Positions 45,877-53,871 of a stretch of 64,000 nt of DNA are shown piece by piece. The notes under the pieces were generated by a model that did not search any database, had not been told where the DNA came from, and saw only the letters and a program-made list of their open reading frames with translations. Position numbers and translations under genes: made by a program. The DNA is taken from contig NZ_LR134378.1 of the NCBI RefSeq assembly GCF_900637555.1, positions 2,552,001 to 2,616,000 on the forward strand, written 5' to 3'. The stretch is from Lautropia mirabilis (GTDB lineage: Bacteria > Pseudomonadota > Gammaproteobacteria > Burkholderiales > Burkholderiaceae_E). Position 1 is the first letter of the stretch, and every line of letters begins with the position of its first letter.

Positions 45877-48216
45877 TCAGCGACCCAGCAGGCCCTTCAG
45901 GGCGTCCTTGGCCTTCTTCGTGTCGACCTTCTCTTCGAGCTTGCTGCCCAGGCCGCTCTTTTCCAGGCTCTGCTTGAGCTTGTCCTCGGCCTTGCCCTTC
46001 AGCTCCTCACCCACCTTGGACTTCAGGGCATCCTTGGCGGCAGCCGACCAGTCGATCTGCCAGGACGGCGCATCGAACGGACCGTTCAGGCGCACGGGAA
46101 TGGTCACGCCCTTCAGGTCAGCCAGCTCGCGTCCACCCTGCCCGCTGCTGGTACCGACCACCGACGCACGCACCGTGTAGTCCAGCACGCTGCGACCGAT
46201 GTCGATGGAACCATCCCCACCGACCCGCAGCAGCGGCGACTTCAGCGACAGGTCGTTGCTGCGCGCCACACCGTTCTGCAGCTGGAAGCTGACCGACATC
46301 TCGGTGAAGTCGGTCTTCTGGGTCTTGTCGGAAGCCTGGTTCTGGGTACCGGTGTTGGCCTTGAACATGTTGCGCGCCTCGCGCAGCTTCTCGCCCAGGT
46401 TGATACCCTTGAGCGCGCCGTCCTTCAGGGCCACCGAGGCATTGCCACCCAGCGAGCGCTTCATCGCCTCCACCGTGGCACCGCCCGTGTTGACGGCCAC
46501 ATTCAGATTGCCGCTCCCCTCCAGCATGTCCTGATTGGCCAGCGCCTTCAGCAGCGGCTCGATGGAAATGCCGGTGAGATCAGCCTTCAGCGTCACCTTG
46601 TTGGCGGCGGGCGACGAGCCGGTCGTGACCGTGGAAGAAGCCGCCAGCTTGCCCTGGTAGAGCATAGCCGTCACCGGAGACAGCACGAGCTGGCCGTTGG
46701 CAACCTTGGCGTTGGCCTTGAGCTGGCGCATTTCCAGGCCGCGTGCAATCAGATGACCAATGCCCACCCGCGCATCCACCGTCAGTCCCTTCAGGGCCGA
46801 CAGGTCCACCGGCGTCTCGGCGGGATTGCCCGTGGTCGAGTCGGGGGCCGGCGCAGCCGCTGCATCGGTCTTGGCCGGCGGGAACAGACGATCCACATTG
46901 AGGGAATCGGCGTCCAGGGCCACCGTGATCTTCGGCGTCTTGAAGCCGTTGACACCGGCCTTCAGGGCCATCTTCGCCTGGTCCAGCAGGGCCGACAGAT
47001 CAGCCGCGGCAGTTTCCTTCTTCAGATCGGCCGATACCTGGCCGCCCAGCTTCAGCGACGAGGCCGCCTTCGACACCGACGGATCCTCGATGTCGACCTG
47101 ACCATCCAGTGCCGTGAGCTGGTAGCGACCGGCGGCCAGGCTGGCCTGTACCGGCGTGGCCAGCTTGGCCGCCACGGTACGTCCGTCCTGCGTCAGCTTC
47201 GCATCCAGCCCCAGGCTGTTGACCTTCAGGTCATCGGCGGTACCACCGACGCCCGCCAGCGTCAGCACGGCCGACAGCCATTCCTTGTCACCCAGGCTCA
47301 CCTTGGCCTGGACCGTGTCACCGGAAGCCTTGTCGCTGGCAATGGCCAGCTTCGGCGCCGCCACCGTGCCACGGAAGCTGTCAGCCCCCATCCGGCCCTG
47401 GGCATCCAGTGCCAGGTCGTTCAGATCGATGATCGGGCCCTGCGGGTCGAACGAAAAGCCCTTGAGCTTGAGGGCGAACTGCTGCACCTGCAGCGTGTCG
47501 ATGGCGCCCTTGAGACCGGCGCTGAAGTCACGCAGCCCATACCGTCCCTGCTCCAGGTCGATCTTGAGCTGGCCCTTCATGCTGAAGTCGCCCCGTGCCT
47601 CGGGCGAGGTAGCACCAAAGCCCAGCGACAGCGAGACGGGCGTCTCGATGACATTGGCCAGCGGTCCGGTCTCGACGTTCAGCCGCTCCAGCGTGTAGGT
47701 CTGGCCAGCCTGGCGGTCATCGAAGACCACGCGCGCGTTGGCCAGCGTCACCCCGTTCACGTGGAAGGCGGGGATCTTGGCGGCAGCCTCCGGCTCGGCC
47801 GGCTGCTCCTGGGCGGGCGCATCCTGGGCGCCCAGCAGGTCGTCGATGCTCATGCTGCCATCAGCCTGGCGCACCACCTTGGCCTTCAGGCCATCGATGG
47901 TGACCGTGTCGGCCTGGACATCGCCTTTCAGCAGCGGCAGCAGCGCCACGCTGACCTGTGCCGACGTCAGGCTGGCAGCCTCCTGCTCGGGCTGATTGGG
48001 CTCGGACAGCCGCACCTCCGGCAGCGTGACCCCAACATGGGGAAAGATCGACAGCTTCAGGTCGCCCTCGAACGAGAGGGTGCGGTTGTAGCGCGTTGCC
48101 ACGAAGTTGGCAATCTGCGGCTTGAAGTAATTGACATCGACAAAACTGACCGCGACGGCGGCCACGACCAACAGGCCCACCAGCACGCCGACGACGATCG
48201 ACAACTTCTTGATCAT
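45877..48216 (-). CDS. AsmA family protein
   Basis: A 779-residue protein with an N-terminal membrane anchor (LSIVVGVLVGLLVVAAVAVSFVDV, about 5-28) and a long beta-rich repeat region of the AsmA/TamB-related group, which are thought to act as lipid-transfer grooves between the membranes. The AsmA start block VDVNYFKPQIANFVATRYNRTLSFEGDLKLSIFPHVGVTLPEVRLSEP is clear, and the C-terminal AsmA_2 part runs from about 560 (LLKALANQDMLEGSGNLNVAVN). The ATG overlaps the stop of the thioredoxin-like gene by 4 bases, so the two are coupled. Confidence 0.9.
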   Translation of the reverse strand: MIKKLSIVVGVLVGLLVVAAVAVSFVDVNYFKPQIANFVATRYNRTLSFEGDLKLSIFPHVGVTLPEVRLSEPNQPEQEAASLTSAQVSVALLPLLKGDVQADTVTIDGLKAKVVRQADGSMSIDDLLGAQDAPAQEQPAEPEAAAKIPAFHVNGVTLANARVVFDDRQAGQTYTLERLNVETGPLANVIETPVSLSLGFGATSPEARGDFSMKGQLKIDLEQGRYGLRDFSAGLKGAIDTLQVQQFALKLKGFSFDPQGPIIDLNDLALDAQGRMGADSFRGTVAAPKLAIASDKASGDTVQAKVSLGDKEWLSAVLTLAGVGGTADDLKVNSLGLDAKLTQDGRTVAAKLATPVQASLAAGRYQLTALDGQVDIEDPSVSKAASSLKLGGQVSADLKKETAAADLSALLDQAKMALKAGVNGFKTPKITVALDADSLNVDRLFPPAKTDAAAAPAPDSTTGNPAETPVDLSALKGLTVDARVGIGHLIARGLEMRQLKANAKVANGQLVLSPVTAMLYQGKLAASSTVTTGSSPAANKVTLKADLTGISIEPLLKALANQDMLEGSGNLNVAVNTGGATVEAMKRSLGGNASVALKDGALKGINLGEKLREARNMFKANTGTQNQASDKTQKTDFTEMSVSFQLQNGVARSNDLSLKSPLLRVGGDGSIDIGRSVLDYTVRASVVGTSSGQGGRELADLKGVTIPVRLNGPFDAPSWQIDWSAAAKDALKSKVGEELKGKAEDKLKQSLEKSGLGSKLEEKVDTKKAKDALKGLLGR

Positions 48217-48602
48217 GACTGGACTCCAATCAGTGAATTCAGATGCGCGGCCAGCGAGGCAACCTCGGCATCGACCTGCACAGGCGGCCGTCCGGGCTCG
48301 TGCAGCGCCCGCAGCAGGCGCCGCAGCGTTTCCTCTCCCGGCAGCACCGGCCCGAAGAACCGGGGCTGGCCCTTCACCGTGACCAGCAACGTGGGAAAGG
48401 TCTCGATGTCGAGATCTCCCAGCAGCTCGTCATCGTCCTCCACATCGACCCAGGCAAAAGCGGTTCCAGCGTGGCGTGGCGCCTCGTCGGCCAGCATGGT
48501 CCGATAGTCGCGGCAGGTGCCGCACCAATCGGCACACAGGCAGATGACCATGGTCTCAGTGCCACCTTCCGGACGATGGATCAGCAAGGAGGAATCGGAC
48601 AT
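48213..48602 (-). CDS. Thioredoxin-like protein
   Basis: A 129-residue thioredoxin-fold protein with the active site ADWCGTCRDYR (Cys27, Cys30) and the cis-Pro segment IETFPTLLVTVKGQPRFFGPVLPG. No signal peptide is seen with this start, so a cytoplasmic role is likely. The open frame continues upstream, but MSDSSLLIHRPEGG at 48602 gives the standard thioredoxin length. It precedes the asmA-family gene with a 4-base overlap. Confidence 0.84.
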   Translation of the reverse strand: MSDSSLLIHRPEGGTETMVICLCADWCGTCRDYRTMLADEAPRHAGTAFAWVDVEDDDELLGDLDIETFPTLLVTVKGQPRFFGPVLPGEETLRRLLRALHEPGRPPVQVDAEVASLAAHLNSLIGVQS

Positions 48603-48823
48603 GTAGACGGCGAAGACGTGACCCGGGTTGACAGGGGCAGAGAGGGATACGACCCAAAGGACGGTTTGCGGGACACAGATCCCAGCAGGGTAGCACGCCT
48701 CCATTATAGAAGCATGACATGCCCCGGCATCCATCCTGCCCCGATAGCCGCCTGCACTACCCGGTGATGCGTCGGCGCGACAAATCGGCGACAAAGACGC
48801 TTTCCGCCGAAGTCCAGAACGTG

Positions 48824-49291
48824 ATGGATTCGACAGACAACCTGCCGCATACCCCGGATGATCATGGAATTTCCCTTACGGCACATGCCCCCATGGAGGC
48901 CAGACAGTTCCTCACCCCATCCCTGGTTGTCGACGGCAGCCAGCTGGCATTCGTCGGCCCCATCGAACCGGGCCGGGAGGCCGAGACCTTTGCCACCCTG
49001 CTGACCTTCACCACGTTTGCGGAGAAATCCGACTCCGTCATCGATGAGGCCTACACCCTGGCCTGCGCCAGTACCGGCACTTCCAGCCGACTCGACGAGA
49101 ACCGCTGGTACGACATTGCCCGCGAGTACTACGAAGAGTATCTGGAACAGCTGAACACGGCCTCCCCGGCCGAGCTGCAGAGCCACCTGGACTGGCTGGA
49201 CGTGCATTTCTTTGCCCGGCACCCCGGCTACGAAGGCGCGCGGATGATGATCGAGCGGTTTCTGGTGACGCACGGCGGACCGCTGCACTAG
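48824..49291 (+). CDS. Hypothetical protein
   Basis: I do not recognise this 155-residue protein. It is acidic and mostly helical, with no signal peptide or membrane segment. The most conserved-looking parts are VDGSQLAFVGPIEPGREAETFATLLTFTTF, NRWYDIAREYYEEYLEQL and LDVHFFARHPGYEGARMMIERFL. Alternative starts are 48719, 48767 and 48893; none has a good ribosome site. It diverges from the thioredoxin-like gene and precedes hsp20, whose promoter starts 7 bp after its stop. Confidence 0.6.
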   Translation: MDSTDNLPHTPDDHGISLTAHAPMEARQFLTPSLVVDGSQLAFVGPIEPGREAETFATLLTFTTFAEKSDSVIDEAYTLACASTGTSSRLDENRWYDIAREYYEEYLEQLNTASPAELQSHLDWLDVHFFARHPGYEGARMMIERFLVTHGGPLH

Positions 49292-49297
49292 ACGGCT

Positions 49298-49325
49298 CTT
49301 GAAATTCCCGCAGGTCTCCTCATCT
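49298..49325 (+). promoter_or_regulatory. Sigma-32 (heat-shock) promoter of hsp20
   Basis: CTTGAAA (49298-49304), a 13-bp spacer and CCTCATCT (49318-49325) match the sigma-32 consensus CTTGAAA and CCCCATNT with one mismatch, about 70 bp before the hsp20 start. Confidence 0.78.
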
Positions 49326-49330
49326 TCTGG

Positions 49331-49395
49331 GCACGGGCGCTGAATCATCGGGCCCGTGCACATTCCATCGCTTGATCTTCGAGGATAAGGAAACC
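49331..49395 (+). promoter_or_regulatory. Probable ROSE-like RNA thermometer
   Basis: The hsp20 leader can fold a perfect 8-bp hairpin (49331-49338 with 49352-49359) and then an imperfect hairpin CTTGATCT/TCG/AGGATAAG (49371-49389) that buries the ribosome site GGATAAGGA beside the ATG. Weak pairs and an A-A mismatch are typical of heat-melting thermometers of small heat-shock genes. Confidence 0.55.
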
Positions 49396-49899
49396 ATGAA
49401 CCAGTTCGACTTCGCCCCCCTGTACCGCTCCGCCATCGGCTTCGACCGCATGGCACGCATGCTCAACAACTCGCTGCGCAACGACGCCCAGCCCAGCTAC
49501 CCCCCCTACAACATCGAGGTCTTCGGCGAGAACGCCTACCGCATCACCATGGCGGTGGCCGGCTTCGACCGCTCGGAAATCGAGATCGAAGTCGAACAGG
49601 ACGGCCTGAAGATCACCGGCCGCAAGCGCCCCGCCGCCTCGCAGCCCACCTATCTGCATCGCGGCATCGCCGCCCGTGACTTCGCCCACCGCTTCCAGCT
49701 GGCCGAGCACGTGCGCGTCGTCGGCGCCTCGATGAACAACGGCCTGCTCGACATCGACCTGGTGCGCGAGATTCCCGAAGTCATGAAGCCGCGCCGCATC
49801 GACATCGCCGATGGCTCTGCAGCCCCCCGTGCCGATGTGCTGGGCAATCCGTCCCAGACCCAGGGCGACGCCTCGACGGCTGCCCCCCAGAACGTCTGA
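49396..49899 (+). CDS. Small heat-shock protein Hsp20 (IbpA-like)
   Basis: ATP-independent holdase that binds unfolding proteins in the cytoplasm. The 167-residue protein starts MNQFDFAPLYRSAIGFDRMARML, as in IbpA relatives, and has an alpha-crystallin domain at about 35-128 (PPYNIEVFGENAYRITMAVAGFDRSEIEIEVEQDGLKITG; GLLDIDLVREIPEVMKP). The C-terminal about 35 residues are longer than in E. coli IbpA and lack a clear IxI motif. AAGGA precedes the ATG. A sigma-32 promoter and a likely thermometer lie upstream and a terminator follows. Confidence 0.93.
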   Translation: MNQFDFAPLYRSAIGFDRMARMLNNSLRNDAQPSYPPYNIEVFGENAYRITMAVAGFDRSEIEIEVEQDGLKITGRKRPAASQPTYLHRGIAARDFAHRFQLAEHVRVVGASMNNGLLDIDLVREIPEVMKPRRIDIADGSAAPRADVLGNPSQTQGDASTAAPQNV

Positions 49900-50071
49900 G
49901 CCACCGCACTGGCACGCCGTGGCCGGTGCATCATCACCCGCCCGTCATTGCCACTGCATGATGACGGGTCGGGTCATGAACATCCTGACCCGGACCAGGC
50001 ACCGGAAACAGAAAAGGCACCTTCGGCACGCATCCGCGACCCAAGGCGCCTGACAGGAAAGACAGATCCTG

Positions 50072-50106
50072 AACGCCCCGCTGCGCATCCCGCACCGGGG
50101 CGTTTT
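50072..50106. terminator. Intrinsic terminator between hsp20 and the NYN gene
   Basis: AACGCCCCG (50072-50080) pairs with CGGGGCGTT (50096-50104), 15-nt loop, then TTC. It can serve hsp20 on the plus strand and, through its A-start, the convergent NYN gene. Confidence 0.78.
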
Positions 50107-50113
50107 CATGCCG

Positions 50114-51085
50114 TCAGTTGTTGTTCATCAGCTCGGCACGCAGACGATCGCGCGCAAAGTTCTTCTCGGCATTGGTGAGCTTGCCGTGACCCAGGTCGGC
50201 ATAGATATGATGGATCAGCAGCCGGTCCAGTGCCGCGTCGATGCGACGGCTGGTCGGATCGATTTCCGAGCACAGGCCAGCCTGTTCCTCGACGAAGACC
50301 TTGACGGACTCTATGATCTGCTGCCGGCTCTCGTCATCCAGCGGCGTGTGCTCATTGCGCATGCCCGGGTAGGCCGACGCCGAGGGCGGCGCGCCATAAC
50401 CACCGGCGCCTCCCGCCACTGCTCCGGCCAGACCGCTGGCGTAGGACGCGGGCTGACTGTACTCATAGTCACCAGCCTGCGTGCTGGACGCCATTGGCGC
50501 TGCCGGCGGCACATAGCGCATCACGGCCGACAGGTCATAGACATTCAGGCGCGCCACACGATCGGCACGGCTGGTGATCTCGAAGCTCTGGCGATGCGAG
50601 ACGCCCAGCTCGGTGTCCTCGACACCGATGACGGCAATGCGCACGCCCTTCTTCTGGGCCATCTCGATACCGATGGCGAAGTCACCGTCCCCCGTCACCA
50701 GGGCCGCATCGGAAATGGCACCGTTGCTGGCCAGTTCGATCAGGTCGGTAACAATCAGGGAATCAACGCCCCGCTGCTGGCCCGCCGCATTGACGATGCC
50801 CGAGCGGAAGTGCACATCCGGAAGCTCGGCAATGGCTCGTTGCTGCGGCGACAGCCCGCTGGCCATCACGCCGTCATACCAGTACACCCGCAGTAGTTCG
50901 CGGGTGGTGAGGCCCAACGCGGTACGCGTCTTTTCCAGCAGCAGATTGATCAGGGCTGCCGGATTCATGACCTCCAGGTGATGTCGCTTGGTGGAGGCGC
51001 GCTCGCTGACGATTTCTGCCGACTGATGCAGCAGATAACCAGCGTCCACCATGACTACAAAACGATCCATGTCGAGAGATTCCAT
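50114..51085 (-). CDS. NYN-domain protein (LabA/DUF88 family)
   Basis: A 323-residue protein with an N-terminal NYN (PIN-like nuclease) domain: the acidic motif FVVMVDAGYLL, SGIVNAAGQQRGVDSLIVTDLIELA and ALVTGDGDFAIGIEMAQKKGVRIAVIG hold the conserved Asp residues. A Gly/Ala/Tyr-rich linker (about 205-250) leads to a helical C-terminal domain (DESRQQIIESVKVFVEEQAGLCSEIDPTSRRIDAALDRLLIHH) of unknown identity. NYN domains are often RNases; the target is unknown. ATG 51085 or 51070. Confidence 0.84.
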   Translation of the reverse strand: MESLDMDRFVVMVDAGYLLHQSAEIVSERASTKRHHLEVMNPAALINLLLEKTRTALGLTTRELLRVYWYDGVMASGLSPQQRAIAELPDVHFRSGIVNAAGQQRGVDSLIVTDLIELASNGAISDAALVTGDGDFAIGIEMAQKKGVRIAVIGVEDTELGVSHRQSFEITSRADRVARLNVYDLSAVMRYVPPAAPMASSTQAGDYEYSQPASYASGLAGAVAGGAGGYGAPPSASAYPGMRNEHTPLDDESRQQIIESVKVFVEEQAGLCSEIDPTSRRIDAALDRLLIHHIYADLGHGKLTNAEKNFARDRLRAELMNNN

Positions 51086-51433
51086 TAAGAAAGTAACTAA
51101 TTAGCGCAGGCTTCCGATTGTGTGATTGATTTGTCCGACCCTGGGTCGCAGCCTGCTACTGATACGAGTTCAGTATAGTTGAAGCACATGCCATGATCCC
51201 GGCAGAAAATCCAGCGCACAGTCCCCGGCAGGCAATGCTGTACCTGCAGACACCGGACGACAGGCGGCCTCCTTCATCGGTGGCACCCCACGCTTGGCAT
51301 GAAAAATAACGTTTCCGTCAATCGGTGGAATGATCCATGTCAAGGGCTTAGGGCAAAACACCCCAGTGCAGCGCGCATGCAACGCCCGACGAAAAAACAG
51401 AGGGGAAGATAACGAAAGATGAGGCAAGGATAT
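51086..51433. other. Gap between the NYN gene and tRNA-Ser
   Basis: A 348-bp stretch with no convincing gene. A TATACT word (minus strand, about 51173-51178) could be a -10 box for the NYN gene, but no -35 partner at a good distance is seen. The part next to the tRNA (about 51400) has a T-run on the minus strand that may end the tRNA transcript, without a clear stem. Confidence 0.35.
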
Positions 51434-51521
51434 TGGCGGAAGCGGTGAGATTCGAACTCACGAACGGTTGCCCGTTGCCGGTTTTCAAGACCGGTGCAAT
51501 CGACCACTCTGCCACGCTTCC
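51434..51521 (-). tRNA. tRNA-Ser (anticodon UGA)
   Basis: The minus strand folds as a serine tRNA: acceptor stem GGAAGCG/CGCTTCC, discriminator G and encoded CCA, D-arm GTGGCAGAGTGGT, anticodon stem around CTTGAAA with anticodon TGA, a long variable arm and T-arm GTGAGTTCGAATCTCAC. 88 nt including CCA; reads UCA and related codons. Confidence 0.96.
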
Positions 51522-51697
51522 GACGTGACTGCAGGACTGCCGCGATAAATGGCCCCTTCCAGGTTGCTCCCCTGGCCCATCGGCAGTGCCGTCTGACGAT
51601 TCTACCCCATCTGCTGCGCAATCCCCCTGACGCACGGGCTATCATCGCCACACTTCCGACAGCCTCCGGCCCTGTATCGGTCCGGAACGCCTTCATC

Positions 51698-52942
51698 ATG
51701 CCCGACACCCCCAACGCCACCCCCCCTACCCCCTCGGCGTCCCATCACCCAGCTGCGATCTCATCGACGGCGGCGAAAAACCCCGTGCGCCCCCTGCTCG
51801 TCCGCTTCGGCGCCATGGGCGACCTGGTGCTCATCCAGCCGATGATCCGACTGCTGGCTGCACGCTACGGGGCCCCGGTGGACCTGCTGGCCGCTGGAGG
51901 CTGGGTGCGCCCGCTCTACCAGGGGCAGCCCGATGTGGGCGAGATCCACCTGCTGGCCAAGCGCAAGCTGCCGCTATGGCTGAGCGCCGAGAAGCGCCAG
52001 CTGCTGCAATGGCTGCGGCAGACGGGTCCGCGTCCGGTCTGGTATTGCGACTTCGACGAGAAGCTGCTGCCCCTGCTGGCTCAGGCAGGCATGGACGAGC
52101 GCTGGGTGGTTCGCGCCAAGGCCGTGGGCACGCGGGATGGCGAGCATCTGGTGGACTTTTCGCAGCGCCTGGCACGGACGGAGCCGCCGGCGTTGCGGCA
52201 CGTGACGGAACAACGCATGGAGGTGTCCGGGCCCCATGTGGGCCAACCCGCAGAAGCAGCGGGCACCCAGACAGCACACCCGGCAGCGTCCTCGAAAACG
52301 CAGGCAGACCTGGACGACCGCGACCCGAACCTGCGCATTTCCGCCGCCATGCGGGCCGACGTACAGGACTGGCTGCAGGCCAAGGGGTGGCTGGGCAAGC
52401 CGCTGCTGCTGGTTCAGGCCGGCAACCGCCGCACCATGCGTACCGGCCTGCGCCGGCGGATGTCCACCAACACCAAGTGGTGGCCCGAAGACAACTGGGC
52501 AGCCATCATCCGCATGCTGGCCGAGCGCCATCCGGACGCGGTCATCCTGCTGGTGGGCGCCCCGCCCGAGGCCGACCTGAACAACGAGCTGCTGCAGCGC
52601 GCCGGCGTCAAGCAGGCCTTCAACGTGGCACGCGAGCTGCCCATTCCACGCCTGCTGGCCTTGCAGGCGCGTGCTGCCGGCATGGTGACGGTGGACACCG
52701 GCCCCGCCCACACGGCGGCCGCCGTGGGCTGCCCGCTGGTGGTGCTGTTCGGCGTGGCCGATCCGGTGCGCATCCGCCCACGCGGCGGCGACACCCCGGT
52801 GGAAGTGCTTCAGGCCATGCACGACGGCAAGCCCGACATGACGGCCGTCAGCGTGGATGCCGTGGTGCAGGCCTGGCAGCGGTTGCCGCTGCGCCAGGGA
52901 GCCAACGGCGAGGACACGGCCGGCCCAACCGCGACAGCGTGA
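51698..52942 (+). CDS. Glycosyltransferase family 9 protein
   Basis: A 414-residue GT9 (ADP-heptose:LPS heptosyltransferase family) protein with the N-terminal block LLVRFGAMGDLVLIQPMIRLLAARYGAPVDLL, the donor-site segment LLLVQAGNRRTMRT and the C-terminal MVTVDTGPAHTAAAVGCPLVVLFG. It has a Pro/Ser-rich N-terminal extension and a low-complexity insert near 170-205 (GTQTAHPAASSKTQADLDDRD). The acceptor sugar is not visible, so it could add heptose or another residue to the lipopolysaccharide core or to a surface glycan. Its promoter must lie in the 176 bp after tRNA-Ser. Confidence 0.87.
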   Translation: MPDTPNATPPTPSASHHPAAISSTAAKNPVRPLLVRFGAMGDLVLIQPMIRLLAARYGAPVDLLAAGGWVRPLYQGQPDVGEIHLLAKRKLPLWLSAEKRQLLQWLRQTGPRPVWYCDFDEKLLPLLAQAGMDERWVVRAKAVGTRDGEHLVDFSQRLARTEPPALRHVTEQRMEVSGPHVGQPAEAAGTQTAHPAASSKTQADLDDRDPNLRISAAMRADVQDWLQAKGWLGKPLLLVQAGNRRTMRTGLRRRMSTNTKWWPEDNWAAIIRMLAERHPDAVILLVGAPPEADLNNELLQRAGVKQAFNVARELPIPRLLALQARAAGMVTVDTGPAHTAAAVGCPLVVLFGVADPVRIRPRGGDTPVEVLQAMHDGKPDMTAVSVDAVVQAWQRLPLRQGANGEDTAGPTATA

Positions 52943-52982
52943 ATCGCCCAGGCCGGTGATCAGCTGAACACACCCCGTGAGC

Positions 52983-53010
52983 CGGCACGCGCATGCAAAG
53001 CGGCGTGCCG
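52983..53010. other. Weak hairpin between convergent GT9 and Nudix genes
   Basis: CGGCACGC (52983-52990) pairs with GCGTGCCG (53003-53010). No T-tract follows; it may be a weak terminator in the 143-bp gap. Confidence 0.3.
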
Positions 53011-53085
53011 TAGCGCGCGACCGCACGACATTCAGCACACGGCTGCATCAGCCGCCGGTCACGTATCCGTGGACGTGAAACCGGA

Positions 53086-53727
53086 TCAGAGATCGAACGT
53101 CGGCCACGGCAGGCTGCCGTCGTCGAAGCGCTGCAGCCAGTGCACGGCAATCTGGGTCTTCACGTCCAGCAGACGGTGCGCACGCAGCTCGTCCACCAGC
53201 CAGCCCAAGGTCACCCATTCGATCTCGACGAACTCGCCAACATCCAGCGAACGCTCGACCTTCTCCAGGTCACGCGCCAGGTAGATGTCCATCACCTCGT
53301 CGGCAAAGCCGATGGCCGGATGGATGCGCGTCAGGTGCGCCCAGCGTCTGGCACGGTAGCCCGTCTCTTCCACCAGCTCGCGCTTGGCCGTCTCCAGGCT
53401 GGTTTCGCCAGGATCCTTCTTGCCGGCCGGGATCTCCACGTAGACCCGCCCCGGGCCATAACGGAACTGGCGCTCGATCAGGATGCGTCCATCGGCGTCG
53501 ATCGGCACCATGGCCGCCGCCCCCGGGTGCATGATGAACTCGCGCGTGTTGGTGGAGCCATCAGGCATGCGGGCCACGTCCTTGCGGACCTTCAGGAAGC
53601 GCCCCTCATAGACCACTTCACGCGATACGGTGCTTTCGGCCAGTGACGGATACTGCCTGGCCACGGTCGGATCGATGTGATCGGGGATGGCGGTATCCGC
53701 CGCCTGCGGGTTCTCTTGCTTGGACAT
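53086..53727 (-). CDS. Nudix hydrolase, ADP-ribose pyrophosphatase type
   Basis: Hydrolyses a nucleoside diphosphate linked to another group, most likely ADP-ribose. The 213-residue protein has the full Nudix box GKKDPGETSLETAKRELVEETGY (about 101-123) and the upstream ADP-ribose pyrophosphatase blocks REFIMHPGAAAMVPIDADGRILIERQFRYGPGRVYVEIPAG. The length and this context match NudF-like enzymes. It lies downstream of the nuo operon terminator on the same strand. Confidence 0.88.
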   Translation of the reverse strand: MSKQENPQAADTAIPDHIDPTVARQYPSLAESTVSREVVYEGRFLKVRKDVARMPDGSTNTREFIMHPGAAAMVPIDADGRILIERQFRYGPGRVYVEIPAGKKDPGETSLETAKRELVEETGYRARRWAHLTRIHPAIGFADEVMDIYLARDLEKVERSLDVGEFVEIEWVTLGWLVDELRAHRLLDVKTQIAVHWLQRFDDGSLPWPTFDL

Positions 53728-53790
53728 GCTCTGCTTCCGGTTTAACTGAATCCTGTGCTCGAGAGCTTACCCGACTTCATCCCCACACGA

Positions 53791-53837
53791 AAAAGCCGGG
53801 ACATGCCGTGACGCATATTGCGCACGCATGTCCCGGC
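53791..53837 (-). terminator. Intrinsic terminator of the nuo operon
   Basis: GCCGGGACATGC (53795-53806) pairs with GCATGTCCCGGC (53826-53837), a perfect 12-bp stem with a 19-nt loop. On the minus strand it is followed by TTTTT. It sits 35 bp after the nuoN stop. Confidence 0.88.
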
Positions 53838-53871
53838 CGTGTACGGCAGCCCCGACTACCGGAGCCAGCTC

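Noticed and set aside
46753-48507. 584-codon frame antisense to the AsmA-family gene
   Set aside because: Low-complexity shadow; the sense gene has a membrane anchor and AsmA blocks.
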